Shown here: piece by piece, positions 8,975-17,699 of the stretch | How positions within the stretch are numbered: the first letter of the stretch is position 1 | How the letters are laid out: each line of letters begins with the position of its first letter | DNA from: Pseudomonas extremaustralis | GTDB taxonomy: Bacteria; Pseudomonadota; Gammaproteobacteria; Pseudomonadales; Pseudomonadaceae | Reading direction: 5' to 3' | Length of the DNA stretch: 64,000 bases | Assembly: GCF_900102035.1 (NCBI RefSeq) | Contig: NZ_LT629689.1 | Span: 62,001 to 126,000, forward strand | Notes under the pieces: generated by a model | The model's input: only the letters and a program-made list of their open reading frames with translations | Told to the model about the DNA's origin: nothing | Databases searched by the model: none | Position numbers and translations under genes: made by a program

Positions 8975-10459
8975 ATGAGCGCCAACGTCGACCAGAACAC
9001 CCGCCCCGACTACGACCAGGTCCTGCAGGACATCGCTGACTATGTCCTCAACTACCGGATCGATTCGCCGGACGCACTCGACACCGCCCGCAATTGCCTG
9101 ATGGACACCCTCGGTTGCGGCCTGCTGGCCCTGCGTTTCCCTGAATGCACCAAGCACCTGGGACCGCTGGTGGAGGGCACGGTGGTGCCGTGCGGAGCGC
9201 GGGTGCCGGGCACGTCGTTTCGGCTGGACCCGGTCAAGGCGGCCTGGGACATTGGCTGCATCGTGCGTTGGCTCGACTACAACGACACTTGGCTCGCTGC
9301 CGAATGGGGCCACCCTTCGGATAATCTCGGCGGCATCCTCGCCGTGGCCGATCACCTCTCGCAAAAACGCGTGGCCAATGGCGACGCGCCGCTGACCATG
9401 CGCGCAGTGCTGGAGGCGATGATCATGGCCCACGAAATCCAGGGCGTGATTGCCTTGGAAAATTCCTTCAATCGTGTCGGCCTCGACCATGTGCTGCTGG
9501 TGAAAGTCGCCTCGACGGCGGTTGCTGCCAAGCTGATGGGTGCCGATCGGGATCAGTTGCTCTCGGCGCTGTCCCACGCCTTTGTCGATGGCCAGGCCTT
9601 GCGCACCTATCGGCATGCGCCGAACGCCGGTTCGCGCAAATCCTGGGCGGCGGGGGATGCATCGAGCCGTGGCGTGCGCCTGGCGGATATCGCCCTGCGC
9701 GGCGAGATGGGCATTCCCGGTGTGTTGAGCGCGCCGCAGTGGGGCTTCTACGATGTGCTGTTCAGTCATACCAACAAGGACCTGGCGCTCAAGCCCGAGG
9801 ACAAGCGCAGGTTCAGCCTGTCCCAGCCTTACGGCACGTATGTGATGGAAAACGTGCTGTTCAAGATCAGCTTCCCCGCCGAGTTCCACGCGCAAACGGC
9901 CTGCGAAGCGGCGGTGACCCTGCACCCGCAGGTCAAGCATCGCCTGCACGAGATCGAACGCATCGAGATCACCACCCATGAGTCGGCGATTCGGATCATC
10001 TCCAAGGTCGGCCCACTGGCCAACGCCGCCGACCGCGACCATTGCCTGCAATACATGACTGCCGTGCCCCTGGCCTTCGGCAATCTGGTGGCCGAGGATT
10101 ACGAGGATGAATTCCACGCCGCGCACCCGATCATCGATGAGCTGCGCGACAAGATGGTGATCATCGAAGACCCGCGCTACAGCCGCGAATATCTGGAGGC
10201 GGACAAGCGTTCCATCGCCAACGCGGTGCAGGTGTTCTTCAAGGACGGCTCCAGCACCGGACAGGTCGCGGTGGAATACCCGATTGGCCATCGCCGGCGC
10301 CGGGCGGATGGCATTCCGCTGCTGGAAGACAAGTTCAGGGCCAACCTGGCCACGCGGTTTCCCGCCCAGCGCAGTGCCGAGATTTTTGCCTTGTGCAAGG
10401 ACCAGGCGCGGCTTGAGGCGACGCCGGTCCATCAGTTTGTGGACCGGTGGGTGATGTGA
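8975..10459 (+). CDS. prpD: 2-methylcitrate dehydratase, PrpD type
   Basis: 494 residues, full length for the MmgE/PrpD family. It is an iron-independent dehydratase/hydratase in the methylcitrate cycle. Having both acnD/prpF and prpD in one operon is common in pseudomonads. The N-terminal helical domain contains [13 protein letters not shown] and the C-terminal lid domain ends [10 protein letters not shown]. The start has a TTGGAGAAC ribosome site. A diverged extra copy of its last 19 codons occurs 1,160 bases downstream, after the coiled-coil gene. Confidence 0.96.
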   Translation: MSANVDQNTRPDYDQVLQDIADYVLNYRIDSPDALDTARNCLMDTLGCGLLALRFPECTKHLGPLVEGTVVPCGARVPGTSFRLDPVKAAWDIGCIVRWLDYNDTWLAAEWGHPSDNLGGILAVADHLSQKRVANGDAPLTMRAVLEAMIMAHEIQGVIALENSFNRVGLDHVLLVKVASTAVAAKLMGADRDQLLSALSHAFVDGQALRTYRHAPNAGSRKSWAAGDASSRGVRLADIALRGEMGIPGVLSAPQWGFYDVLFSHTNKDLALKPEDKRRFSLSQPYGTYVMENVLFKISFPAEFHAQTACEAAVTLHPQVKHRLHEIERIEITTHESAIRIISKVGPLANAADRDHCLQYMTAVPLAFGNLVAEDYEDEFHAAHPIIDELRDKMVIIEDPRYSREYLEADKRSIANAVQVFFKDGSSTGQVAVEYPIGHRRRRADGIPLLEDKFRANLATRFPAQRSAEIFALCKDQARLEATPVHQFVDRWVM

Positions 10460-10648
10460 CTGGTGGCGTGTCGACGCGTGACGCTGAGTGGTGGTTTTTG
10501 AAGCCGACACACTTTGCTATTCATGCTTCCTACGTCTGCGGAACCGTTTTCAGATAAATGCCCAATCAGGTGGCCAGATGACTTGTTTTAGCAGGTCGTC
10601 TGGCAAGCAATCTTTTTGAATAGCACACCTGAATCTGAGAGGCCCTCC

Positions 10649-11542
10649 ATGACCAGCGTCAGCCATCGACAAGCCGCGTCCTACAACGCCAGCTATGAAA
10701 TGTCCCCAAAGCCAGCGCCGATCCGGCGCGAAGACAGTGCCGAGGCACAGGTCCATTCCGCCCGTCATTCGGACTCAGCGACACCGCGCCCGCCGGTCAC
10801 GGCAGAACAACGGGGGCAATTCTCGGCACATGGCCATTTGGTCAACCCACCGTCATCCGCGACTGGCGTTGACAGCGCTCGCCTTGCGCAGCTCTCCCAG
10901 CAAAACGCTCAACTGCGTGATGGGATTCAAAAGGTAATAGACCACTTCACACCGATAATCATGCAGCTTCGCCAGCAAGTGGCTGAGCTCACCCGACAAG
11001 CCAATGGGGCCGGGAGCCCAGGAGAACAACCAGCCGCGCCATCGGAACAAGGCGTCAGGGGTGGCCCTGAGCACCGCGAGTCGCCTGATGAACCCGCCGC
11101 TGCGGCAGAAAATGCACAGGTATCAGGTGACTTCCAGCAGATGGTCGCTGAAAACAATCAGTTGCGTGAGACAGTGGAGCGCCTGCAAGCCCAGTTCACA
11201 ACGGTGGTGACCCAGCTTCAGAAGCAAATACAGGCGTTGAGTCAAAAGCTGGGCGGGCCGGACGTCGAAGCCGATCAGGCACCTGCCAGGACCTCAGGCG
11301 CGGACGCCAGCAGCAATGCTTCCCCAGACCGTGCGGCGGATGAAGAGCCGCGTGACGCCAGCCCGGCCCAATCCGATGAGGCCGCTTCGACCACAAGCCC
11401 TACCGTTGACGATCTGATGCGCGACAACCAACAACTTCGTGCTCAGCTCGAACAAATGGTCGCTCAATTCACCCAGGTGATTTCACAACTGAAACAGCAA
11501 ATCGAACAATTGAGCGCCCAGGTCAAAGCCAGGACCGCCTGA
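10649..11542 (+). CDS. Unrecognised protein with three coiled-coil repeats
   Basis: 297 residues from the ATG at 10649, which follows a GAGAGG ribosome site. I do not recognise the family. About 40-residue helical repeats occur at roughly 79-117, 162-200 and 254-292, each built as NxQLR..(v/i)..QFt.vi.QL.QQI..L. The QLR triplets are at 88-90, 171-173 and 262-264. The repeats are joined by 45-55-residue hydrophilic linkers rich in Ala, Ser, Pro, Glu and Asp, and the first 75 residues are also polar and probably disordered. There is no signal peptide, membrane segment or cysteine. It stands alone between prpD and a convergent ABC operon and is followed by a decayed copy of the prpD 3' end, so it looks acquired. 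A secreted or structural role is possible but unsupported. Confidence 0.7.
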   Translation: MTSVSHRQAASYNASYEMSPKPAPIRREDSAEAQVHSARHSDSATPRPPVTAEQRGQFSAHGHLVNPPSSATGVDSARLAQLSQQNAQLRDGIQKVIDHFTPIIMQLRQQVAELTRQANGAGSPGEQPAAPSEQGVRGGPEHRESPDEPAAAAENAQVSGDFQQMVAENNQLRETVERLQAQFTTVVTQLQKQIQALSQKLGGPDVEADQAPARTSGADASSNASPDRAADEEPRDASPAQSDEAASTTSPTVDDLMRDNQQLRAQLEQMVAQFTQVISQLKQQIEQLSAQVKARTA

Positions 11543-11561
11543 GGTCCGCCAGGCTGAAGTG

Positions 11562-11619
11562 GCCGGCGTGGCTTGAGGCGACGTCTGTGCATCGCTTTAT
11601 GGACCTGATCGTGATCTGA
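11562..11619 (+). pseudogene. Second, diverged copy of the prpD 3' end
   Basis: Positions 11561-11619 align without gaps to 10401-10459, the end of prpD including its TGA, with 44 of 59 bases identical by hand count. The reading frame is conserved: here WLEATSVHRFMDLIVI and stop, in prp[17 protein letters not shown] and stop. Similarity ends at the stop codon and does not extend clearly upstream. It is therefore a prpD remnant displaced by the coiled-coil gene. Confidence 0.8.
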
Positions 11620-11630
11620 GAAACACGGTA

Positions 11631-11668
11631 AAAAAAGGTGGGAGGGCGCAAGCCCGTTCCCACCTTTT
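11631..11668. terminator. Bidirectional terminator between coiled-coil gene and ABC operon
   Basis: A-run 11631-11636, stem GGTGGGA (11637-11643) with TCCCACC (11658-11664), then TTTT. The loop contains an inner GGGC/GCCC pairing. It serves two convergent genes and resembles a decayed REP sequence. Confidence 0.65.
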
Positions 11669-11687
11669 GATGAGCGGCGTTCAGGGG

Positions 11688-13010
11688 TTACATGCTGCCT
11701 TCGACATCCTCCAGGCTGAACGTCTCGGTGTGGTCGTCATAGGAGAAAATCTCTGCATAGCGACCCCACGCCACCACGCTTTCCAGGGTTTTCTCTACAA
11801 ACGCTTCGGTCATCGAGTCTTCCAGTTCCTGTTCGAAGCGCACGCGTGGCGCCCGGTGTCCGCTGCGCTCCAGCAGTACCTGGTGAATCCGCGCGGCCAA
11901 CGGCACGTGCTGGATCAAGTGCTCGGCGAACAAGGTCTTGCGCTCCTGGGTGCCGTAGTCGGCGAACAGCTTGCCGGCTTCGGTCAGGGTGATGTCGGCG
12001 CCCTTGAGTTCGGCAAAGCCCAGATGCTCGAGCATCTCCGCGACCGGGAACAGGTCGTCCACTTCCAGCAAGCGCCGCTCGGCCACAGTGGGCAGGCCGG
12101 CGTGACCGTTGTAGGGCTCGGCGGCCAGGGTTTCGATCAGGCCGGCCATCAGGTTGGTGGACACTTCCGGCAGCAGGCTGCCCATTTTTAGTTCGGGTAT
12201 GCCTCGGCTGGCATCGGCGCTGCGGCGGTCGGTCATCAAGGCGTAAATGTCATCGACCATTTGCCGGAAGGACGGGTCCAGCCGATTGCGCGGGTGCGGG
12301 AACGGCACCTTGATTTCGGCCACCACCCGGCCGGGGTTCGATGACAGCACCAGGATGCGGTCGCACATCAGTACGGCTTCTTCGATGTTGTGCGTCACGA
12401 TCAGGATCGACTTGATCGGCAGTTGTTTGCCGCTCCACAAATCCAGCAAGTCGGTGCGCAGGGTTTCGGCGGTGAGCACGTCCAGGGCCGAGAACGGCTC
12501 GTCCATCAGCAGCAGCGTCGGGTTGACCACCAGGCCGCGTGCGAAGCCAACGCGCTGGCGCATGCCGCCGGACAATTCGCGGGGGTAGGCGTTTTCGAAA
12601 CCATCCAGGCCGATCAGGTCGATGGCCGCCAGGGCGCGCTTGCGGGCGGCCTTGCGTTCCACTTGCAAGGCTTGCAGGCCCGCTTCGACGTTTTCCAGCA
12701 CGGTCAGCCAGGGAAACAGGGCAAAGGTCTGGAACACCATGGCCACGCCTTCGGCCGGGCCGGTCAGCGGTGCGCCGTGGTAACGCACCTCGCCGGACGA
12801 TGCCTGGATCAGCCCGGCGATAATACGCAGCAACGTGGATTTGCCGGAGCCGGAGCGGCCCAGCATGCCGACGATCTCGCCTTCGTGCAGGGTCAGGTCC
12901 ACACCGCTGAGGACTTGCAGTTCATCTTTGCCTTTGCCGAATACCCGGTTCACGTTTTTCAGCGAGAAGATTTCCGGCGTGTCGGCGGTGTTTACGGTGT
13001 AGGTAGTCAT
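11688..13010 (-). CDS. ABC transporter ATPase, nitrate/sulfonate/taurine-type, with AAA-associated C-terminal domain
   Basis: 440 residues from the ATG at 13010; in-frame starts at 13025 and 13028 are possible but have no ribosome site. The ATPase domain (about 1-265) has Walker A GRSGSGKST (51-59, K57), the signature LSGGMRQRV and Walker B LLLMDEPFSALD. The extra C-terminal part (about 290-440) matches the AAA-associated domain seen on a subset of NitT/TauT-family ATPases and probably regulates the transporter. It is translationally coupled to the permease upstream. No substrate-binding protein gene lies nearby, so the substrate is unknown. Confidence 0.88.
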   Translation of the reverse strand: MTTYTVNTADTPEIFSLKNVNRVFGKGKDELQVLSGVDLTLHEGEIVGMLGRSGSGKSTLLRIIAGLIQASSGEVRYHGAPLTGPAEGVAMVFQTFALFPWLTVLENVEAGLQALQVERKAARKRALAAIDLIGLDGFENAYPRELSGGMRQRVGFARGLVVNPTLLLMDEPFSALDVLTAETLRTDLLDLWSGKQLPIKSILIVTHNIEEAVLMCDRILVLSSNPGRVVAEIKVPFPHPRNRLDPSFRQMVDDIYALMTDRRSADASRGIPELKMGSLLPEVSTNLMAGLIETLAAEPYNGHAGLPTVAERRLLEVDDLFPVAEMLEHLGFAELKGADITLTEAGKLFADYGTQERKTLFAEHLIQHVPLAARIHQVLLERSGHRAPRVRFEQELEDSMTEAFVEKTLESVVAWGRYAEIFSYDDHTETFSLEDVEGSM

Positions 13011-13024
13011 CACAGCGAATCCCA

Positions 13025-14770
13025 TCAATTCAAGCGGAGTTTGTTTTCAGCCATGGCGTACATCGGTCGCCAGACCGCGCGGTTGAAAGCCACTACAAAG
13101 ATCGACATCACGACCACGCCCAGGGTGATCTTGGGGAAGTCGCCGGCCGCGGTGGTCTGCGCGATGTAGGCGCCCAAACCGTGGGCGACCACGTTGTCCT
13201 GTCCCCAGGACACATACTCGGACACGATGCTGGCGTTCCACGCGCCGCCCGAGGCGGTGATTGCGCCGGTGACGTAGTACGGGAAGATGCCCGGCAACAT
13301 CACCTTGCGCCACCACAGCCAGCCGCGAATACGGAAGTTGGCGGCGGCTTCCTTATAGTCGTTGGGGAAGGCACTGGCACCGGCGATCACGTTGAACAGG
13401 ATGTACCACTGGGTGCCCAGTACGATCAGCGGGCTCAGCCAGATGTCCGGGTTCAGTTGGTAGTGCAGGATCACAATGACAAACACCGGAAACAGCAGGT
13501 TGGCCGGGAACGCCGCGAGGAACTGTGCCAGTGGCTGGATTTTTTCCGCCAGGCTCGGTCGCAGGCCGATCATCACGCCAAGCGGCACCCAGATGAGCGA
13601 GGCAATCAGGATCAGTCCCACCACCCGCAGCAGGGTAATCAGGCCCAGCACCACGACATGCCCGACTTCGCCGAGGGTCACCTCGGTGCCGACATAACGC
13701 ACGATGTGGTACAGCGCATAGGCGGTCAGCGCGGCGATGAGGGCGCCCCACACCCAGTCGATCACTTTGGACCTTGCCGCACTGGCCGTGGGCATTGCCT
13801 TGAGCGGCCCGCGCGAGAAGCTGAAGCGGCGGTTGCCCAGGCGGCTGACCATGCGAGTGATCGGGCGCAGGATGCGTTGGACGACGCGGGTGCGCTGGAT
13901 CAAGTTCAGCACCCAGGATTGCGGGGCGCTGCCTTGGGAGGCGGTGGTTTCCATGCGGAACTTGTCGGCCCAGGCCACCAGCGGGCGAAACAGGAACTGA
14001 TCGTAGAGCAGGATCACCGCAATCATCACCAGAATCACATAGCCCACGGCATGCAGGTCTTTCTGGGCGATGGCCAGGGCCAGGTACGAACCCACCCCCG
14101 GCAAGGTGATGGTCTTGTCGCCGACCGTAATGGCTTCGGAAGCAACCACGAAAAACCAGCCGCCGGACATGCTCATCATCATGTTCCACACCATGCCGGG
14201 CATGGCGAAGGGCACGTCGAGTTTCCAGAATTTCTGCCAGCCGGACAGCCGCAAGTTGGTGGACACTTCGACCAGGTCATGGGGCAGCATGCGCAACGAC
14301 TGGTAGAAGCTGAACGTCATGTTCCAGGCCTGGCTGGTAAAGATCGCAAAGATCGCCGCGAACTCGGCACCGAGCACGCGTCCGGGAAACAACAGCAGGA
14401 AGAACGTCACGGTAAACGAGATGTAGCCCAGCACCGGCACCGATTGCAGGATGTCGAGCACCGGTACCAGCAGTTTTTCGGCGCGCCGGCTTTTGGCCGC
14501 GAGGGTGCCGTACAGCAAGGTGAAGATCAGCGCCGCAGCCATCGCCGCGAGCATGCGCAGGGTCGTGCGCATCGCGTATTCCGGCAGGTTGGCCGGGTCG
14601 AGGGAAATGACTTCGCTCTGTAAGGTGGCGATGGGGGCCCAGGTTTCCCGGGCGGTGATAGAGAAGAACAGTAAAAAACCGATCACCAGGGGCAGGGCGA
14701 CCAGGTCCCAGCGATTGGGCAGCAAGCGCATCGTGGACGCAGGGATATAGTGACGGAACACTTTGTTCAT
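13025..14770 (-). CDS. ABC transporter permease, two permease domains in one chain
   Basis: 581 residues, about twice a normal binding-protein-dependent permease. Two homologous membrane domains (about 1-290 and 325-581) each contain an EAA-type coupling loop: VEVSTNLRLSGWQKFWKLDVP in the first and KEAAANFRIRGWLWWRKVMLP in the second. The single polypeptide can therefore supply both membrane halves of an importer with the ATPase encoded next. The start at 14770 has an AGGACTG ribosome site. The 229 bases upstream (14771-14999) presumably hold the promoter; no clear boxes are called there. Confidence 0.88.
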   Translation of the reverse strand: MNKVFRHYIPASTMRLLPNRWDLVALPLVIGFLLFFSITARETWAPIATLQSEVISLDPANLPEYAMRTTLRMLAAMAAALIFTLLYGTLAAKSRRAEKLLVPVLDILQSVPVLGYISFTVTFFLLLFPGRVLGAEFAAIFAIFTSQAWNMTFSFYQSLRMLPHDLVEVSTNLRLSGWQKFWKLDVPFAMPGMVWNMMMSMSGGWFFVVASEAITVGDKTITLPGVGSYLALAIAQKDLHAVGYVILVMIAVILLYDQFLFRPLVAWADKFRMETTASQGSAPQSWVLNLIQRTRVVQRILRPITRMVSRLGNRRFSFSRGPLKAMPTASAARSKVIDWVWGALIAALTAYALYHIVRYVGTEVTLGEVGHVVVLGLITLLRVVGLILIASLIWVPLGVMIGLRPSLAEKIQPLAQFLAAFPANLLFPVFVIVILHYQLNPDIWLSPLIVLGTQWYILFNVIAGASAFPNDYKEAAANFRIRGWLWWRKVMLPGIFPYYVTGAITASGGAWNASIVSEYVSWGQDNVVAHGLGAYIAQTTAAGDFPKITLGVVVMSIFVVAFNRAVWRPMYAMAENKLRLN

Positions 14771-14999
14771 AGGCAGTCAGTCCTGCAGCGTTCAGGTTCA
14801 GAGTGGGCGTGTTGGGCGTGGGCTTGTCTGTCGCACGAATCACCCGCGGCCAAGGGCGGTGGTGTTTTCGTGAGTGTTGGGCATCTAGGCGATGCTGGAG
14901 GAATTGTACGTTTCAGAATGTTACAAGGTCATAAATTTGCTGTCAGTTTCCTGTACGAACCGCGGTCAGCACATGGGCGTCCCAACCGCGGTCCGGCCG

Positions 15000-15728
15000 T
15001 TACTCAAAACGCAGGATGACCCGGCGGTTGTGCTTGCTCTTCTTTTCGATCTTCTCGCAGAACACCCGGCCGATCTCCTCGGTATTGAGCACATGGGTGC
15101 CGCCGCACGGCTGGATATCGATCCCGCCAATTTCAATCACTCGCACCGCGCCCTGGATCACCGGGGGCGCCACCGCCTGGGTGCGGGTGATCTGCAGCAG
15201 GGTGGCGTACTCCGACGCCGGCATCGACAGGGTTTTCACCTGATGGGCCTGTTCGATCAGCGCATTGAGGTCGCGGGTGAGGCTGTCCTTGTCCAGGGTC
15301 ATTTCCGGCAAATCGAAATCCAGGCGGCCCTTGTCGGCACTGATGCTGCAGCCGGTGACCGGCGCATCGATAAGGGAGCACAGCAGGTGCAGGCAGGTGT
15401 GCATTTTCATGTGTTGGTAGCGCCGTTCCCAGTCCAGGCTGGCGTCCACCTGGACCCCGGCAATCAACTGCTCGGGGCAGTGCTCCACCTGGTGCCAGAT
15501 GATCGAGCGCAGCAACGGGTCGCGCACCGTGCCGGTCACCTCCACCCGTGAGCCATCCGCAAGGGTAAAGTAGCCGGTGTCACCCGGTTGCCCGCCGCCG
15601 GTGGGGTAGAACAGCGTGTGTTCGAGGGCGATTCCCTGTTCGCTGACGGCCATCACCCGTGCGCTGAAGGCGTTCTGGTAGGGCGCGCTGTCGTACAGCG
15701 CCAGGGTTTCCATGGTGTGCACGGACAT
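15000..15728 (-). CDS. AlaX-type alanyl-tRNA editing protein
   Basis: 242 residues from the ATG at 15728, which follows a GGAGG ribosome site; an in-frame TTG at 15734 is less likely. It is a free-standing homologue of the alanyl-tRNA synthetase editing domain, with an N-terminal GGGQPGDTG segment and zinc/catalytic residues H110 and H114 (KMHTCLH) plus C208 and H212 (QPCGGTH). AlaX proteins deacylate tRNA(Ala) mischarged with Ser or Gly. It is the last gene of the operon, 2 bases after the serine acetyltransferase. Its presence with serine-derived amino-acid synthesis genes and an exporter suggests it may remove a miscoded serine or cysteine analogue; this is inference. Confidence 0.88.
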   Translation of the reverse strand: MSVHTMETLALYDSAPYQNAFSARVMAVSEQGIALEHTLFYPTGGGQPGDTGYFTLADGSRVEVTGTVRDPLLRSIIWHQVEHCPEQLIAGVQVDASLDWERRYQHMKMHTCLHLLCSLIDAPVTGCSISADKGRLDFDLPEMTLDKDSLTRDLNALIEQAHQVKTLSMPASEYATLLQITRTQAVAPPVIQGAVRVIEIGGIDIQPCGGTHVLNTEEIGRVFCEKIEKKSKHNRRVILRFE

Positions 15729-15730
15729 GT

Positions 15731-16723
15731 TCAACCTCCGACAATCAGTGGGCTGGCTTGCAGCAGATGGCGCACCATTGCGCTCAAGCCAGGGGGGGAG
15801 AGCAGGGTGATTTCAAATTCCGGGCCGCACACTTTGAGGTTAAGCGGCAGGCGCGGCAGATGGTTGCCCGACTCGACACGGTGCAGGCGAAATTGCAGGT
15901 GGTGACGCTCTTTCACCGTGGGTTCCAGCATCAGCCCGGGCAACGGATGGAAGTCGGCGTCCAGCACGGTGACCTTGTGGTTGATGTTGACCTCGCCGAC
16001 CACGTGCAAGCGCTCATTCAGGGCGAAGGCGCCGAGGTAGTTGCTGTGGTCCGATTCGTCGTTTTTCTGTAGCTGGATCTGGTTCACCACCTTGACCTTG
16101 GTGCCGGCCGGCACATCCTGGGTGATCACGCAGGATGGGCTGATGAACACGTTGTCGCCGATCAGCACGTAGCCCAGCACGCGGGCGCCGGAGCCGACTT
16201 CCACATTGTTGCCCAGGCGTGGGTGGCGCTTGCCGTCGGGGTTGTTGGCGATGCCCCGGGCGCCCAGGGTCACGCCGCAGAGGATGTAGCAGTCGTCGCC
16301 GATCTCGCAGGTTTCGCCGATCACCGTGCCGTAGCCGTGGTCGAGCACGAAGCGTCGACCGATGCGCGCCGCCGGGTGAATCTCGGCCCCGGAGAGCACC
16401 TTGCCCTGGTTGCTCAGCTTGAGGGCGATGCGCGAAAACACGCCGTTGGGCTGGTCGGGGAAATGCCACACCCGGTGCGCGAGCCGGTAATAGAGCACGG
16501 CCTTGAACGAGGCGTAGGACTCCAGGATCAGCTCGCCGCGCCCACGGGACGCCGGGTCGCGATACGCGTAGGCGATCAGGTCCTCGGCCACCGCCTGGGC
16601 CGCACCCTGGATCAGTGGCGCCAGGTGCGGTTCCAGCTGCTTCATCTGTGTGGGTGTGAGGGTCTTGATGAGGTGGGTGAGTAACTCATCGTGCAACAGT
16701 TGCATGTCGATAAAGCCGCCCAT
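15731..16723 (-). CDS. Serine O-acetyltransferase (CysE-like)
   Basis: 330 residues from the ATG at 16723, after a GGGGGTG ribosome site. An N-terminal helical SAT domain is followed by a left-handed beta-helix with the signature LDHGYGTVIGETCEIGDDC and hexapeptide repeats. It acetylates serine to O-acetylserine, the substrate of the cysteine synthase-like enzyme encoded immediately upstream. An additional C-terminal region of about 100 residues beyond the usual SAT tail is present and I do not recognise it. It is part of a five-gene operon and not necessarily the housekeeping CysE. Confidence 0.88.
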   Translation of the reverse strand: MGGFIDMQLLHDELLTHLIKTLTPTQMKQLEPHLAPLIQGAAQAVAEDLIAYAYRDPASRGRGELILESYASFKAVLYYRLAHRVWHFPDQPNGVFSRIALKLSNQGKVLSGAEIHPAARIGRRFVLDHGYGTVIGETCEIGDDCYILCGVTLGARGIANNPDGKRHPRLGNNVEVGSGARVLGYVLIGDNVFISPSCVITQDVPAGTKVKVVNQIQLQKNDESDHSNYLGAFALNERLHVVGEVNINHKVTVLDADFHPLPGLMLEPTVKERHHLQFRLHRVESGNHLPRLPLNLKVCGPEFEITLLSPPGLSAMVRHLLQASPLIVGG

Positions 16724-16760
16724 GGAGGCACCCCCGCATTCTGGATCGTTGGAAAACCGG

Positions 16761-17690
16761 TTATTCGAAACTGGGCAGGTAGCTGTCGGCACTGTCATAG
16801 ACCATGGTCAATACCACCGTTTCGGGCGGCAGTTCGGGAGCGAGTCTGGCGATCGCCACCATGTTGGCGGCGGAAGACAGACCCAGGCTGATGGCGTCGG
16901 TGCGCATGATGCGTTTGATCATGTCGAGGCATTCCTGGTGCGAGACCTTGAGCATGCCGTCGATCACCTCCAGGTTGAGGATGCTCGGGATCAGGCCGAT
17001 CGACAGACCCTGGATATGGTGCGGCGCGTGCTGGTTTTTCAGCAGGTCGCATTCTTCCGGCTCCACGCCCATCACGCGGATGGCCGGCCAGGCGGTCTTC
17101 AGGGTTTCGCCGATGCCGGTGATGTGGCCGCCGGTACCGATGCCGCTGACGAAATAGTCCACATGGCGATCACCGAAGGCGCGGATGATTTCCCGTGCGG
17201 TGGTGTCGCGATGGGTTTGCGGGTTGGCGCCGTTGCGTTGCTGGTTGAGCATCACGTAGCTGGGGTTTTCCAGCTGCAGCTCCATGCACTTTTCGCCGTG
17301 GGAGTTGTTGCCCAGGCGGCTGTCCGACAGCACCACCTTGGCCCCATACAGGCGCAGCAGCTTCTGTTTTTCGGGGCTGTAGTTATCGGGGATCACCAGC
17401 ACCACCTTGTAGCCCAGCACGTTGCCGGCCATGACCAGGCCGATGCCGGTATTGCCGCCGCTGGGTTCGATGATGGTTTGCCCGGAGTCACGGATCAGCA
17501 CGCCACGGCGCTCGGCGTCGAGGATCATGCCCAGGGCGATGCGCGCCTTGTGGCTGCCGCCGGGGTTGAGGGATTCGAGCTTGGCGTAGACCTCGATACC
17601 GAGGTCTTCGGAAAACTGCCCCAGGCGTACGATCGGCGTGTGGCCAATGACATCGAGGATTGAGTTGTGCAGCATCAGGTAGGAACCCAT
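16761..17690 (-). CDS. PLP-dependent cysteine synthase-like enzyme
   Basis: 309 residues, type II PLP fold. K48 in NPGGSHKAR is the Schiff-base lysine, PSGGNTGIGL is the substrate-binding loop and SGIGTGGHITGIGETLK binds phosphate. The family makes cysteine or related beta-substituted alanines from O-acetylserine or O-phosphoserine and a sulfur donor. Its neighbours encode a ubiquitin-like sulfur carrier with its activating and releasing enzymes, resembling the Mycobacterium CysM-CysO-Mec route. The sulfur donor here may thus be a protein thiocarboxylate. Starts at 17690 or 17675 are possible; the gene begins 9 bases after the preceding stop. Confidence 0.9.
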   Translation of the reverse strand: MGSYLMLHNSILDVIGHTPIVRLGQFSEDLGIEVYAKLESLNPGGSHKARIALGMILDAERRGVLIRDSGQTIIEPSGGNTGIGLVMAGNVLGYKVVLVIPDNYSPEKQKLLRLYGAKVVLSDSRLGNNSHGEKCMELQLENPSYVMLNQQRNGANPQTHRDTTAREIIRAFGDRHVDYFVSGIGTGGHITGIGETLKTAWPAIRVMGVEPEECDLLKNQHAPHHIQGLSIGLIPSILNLEVIDGMLKVSHQECLDMIKRIMRTDAISLGLSSAANMVAIARLAPELPPETVVLTMVYDSADSYLPSFE

Positions 17691-17699
17691 GGCCGGTGA

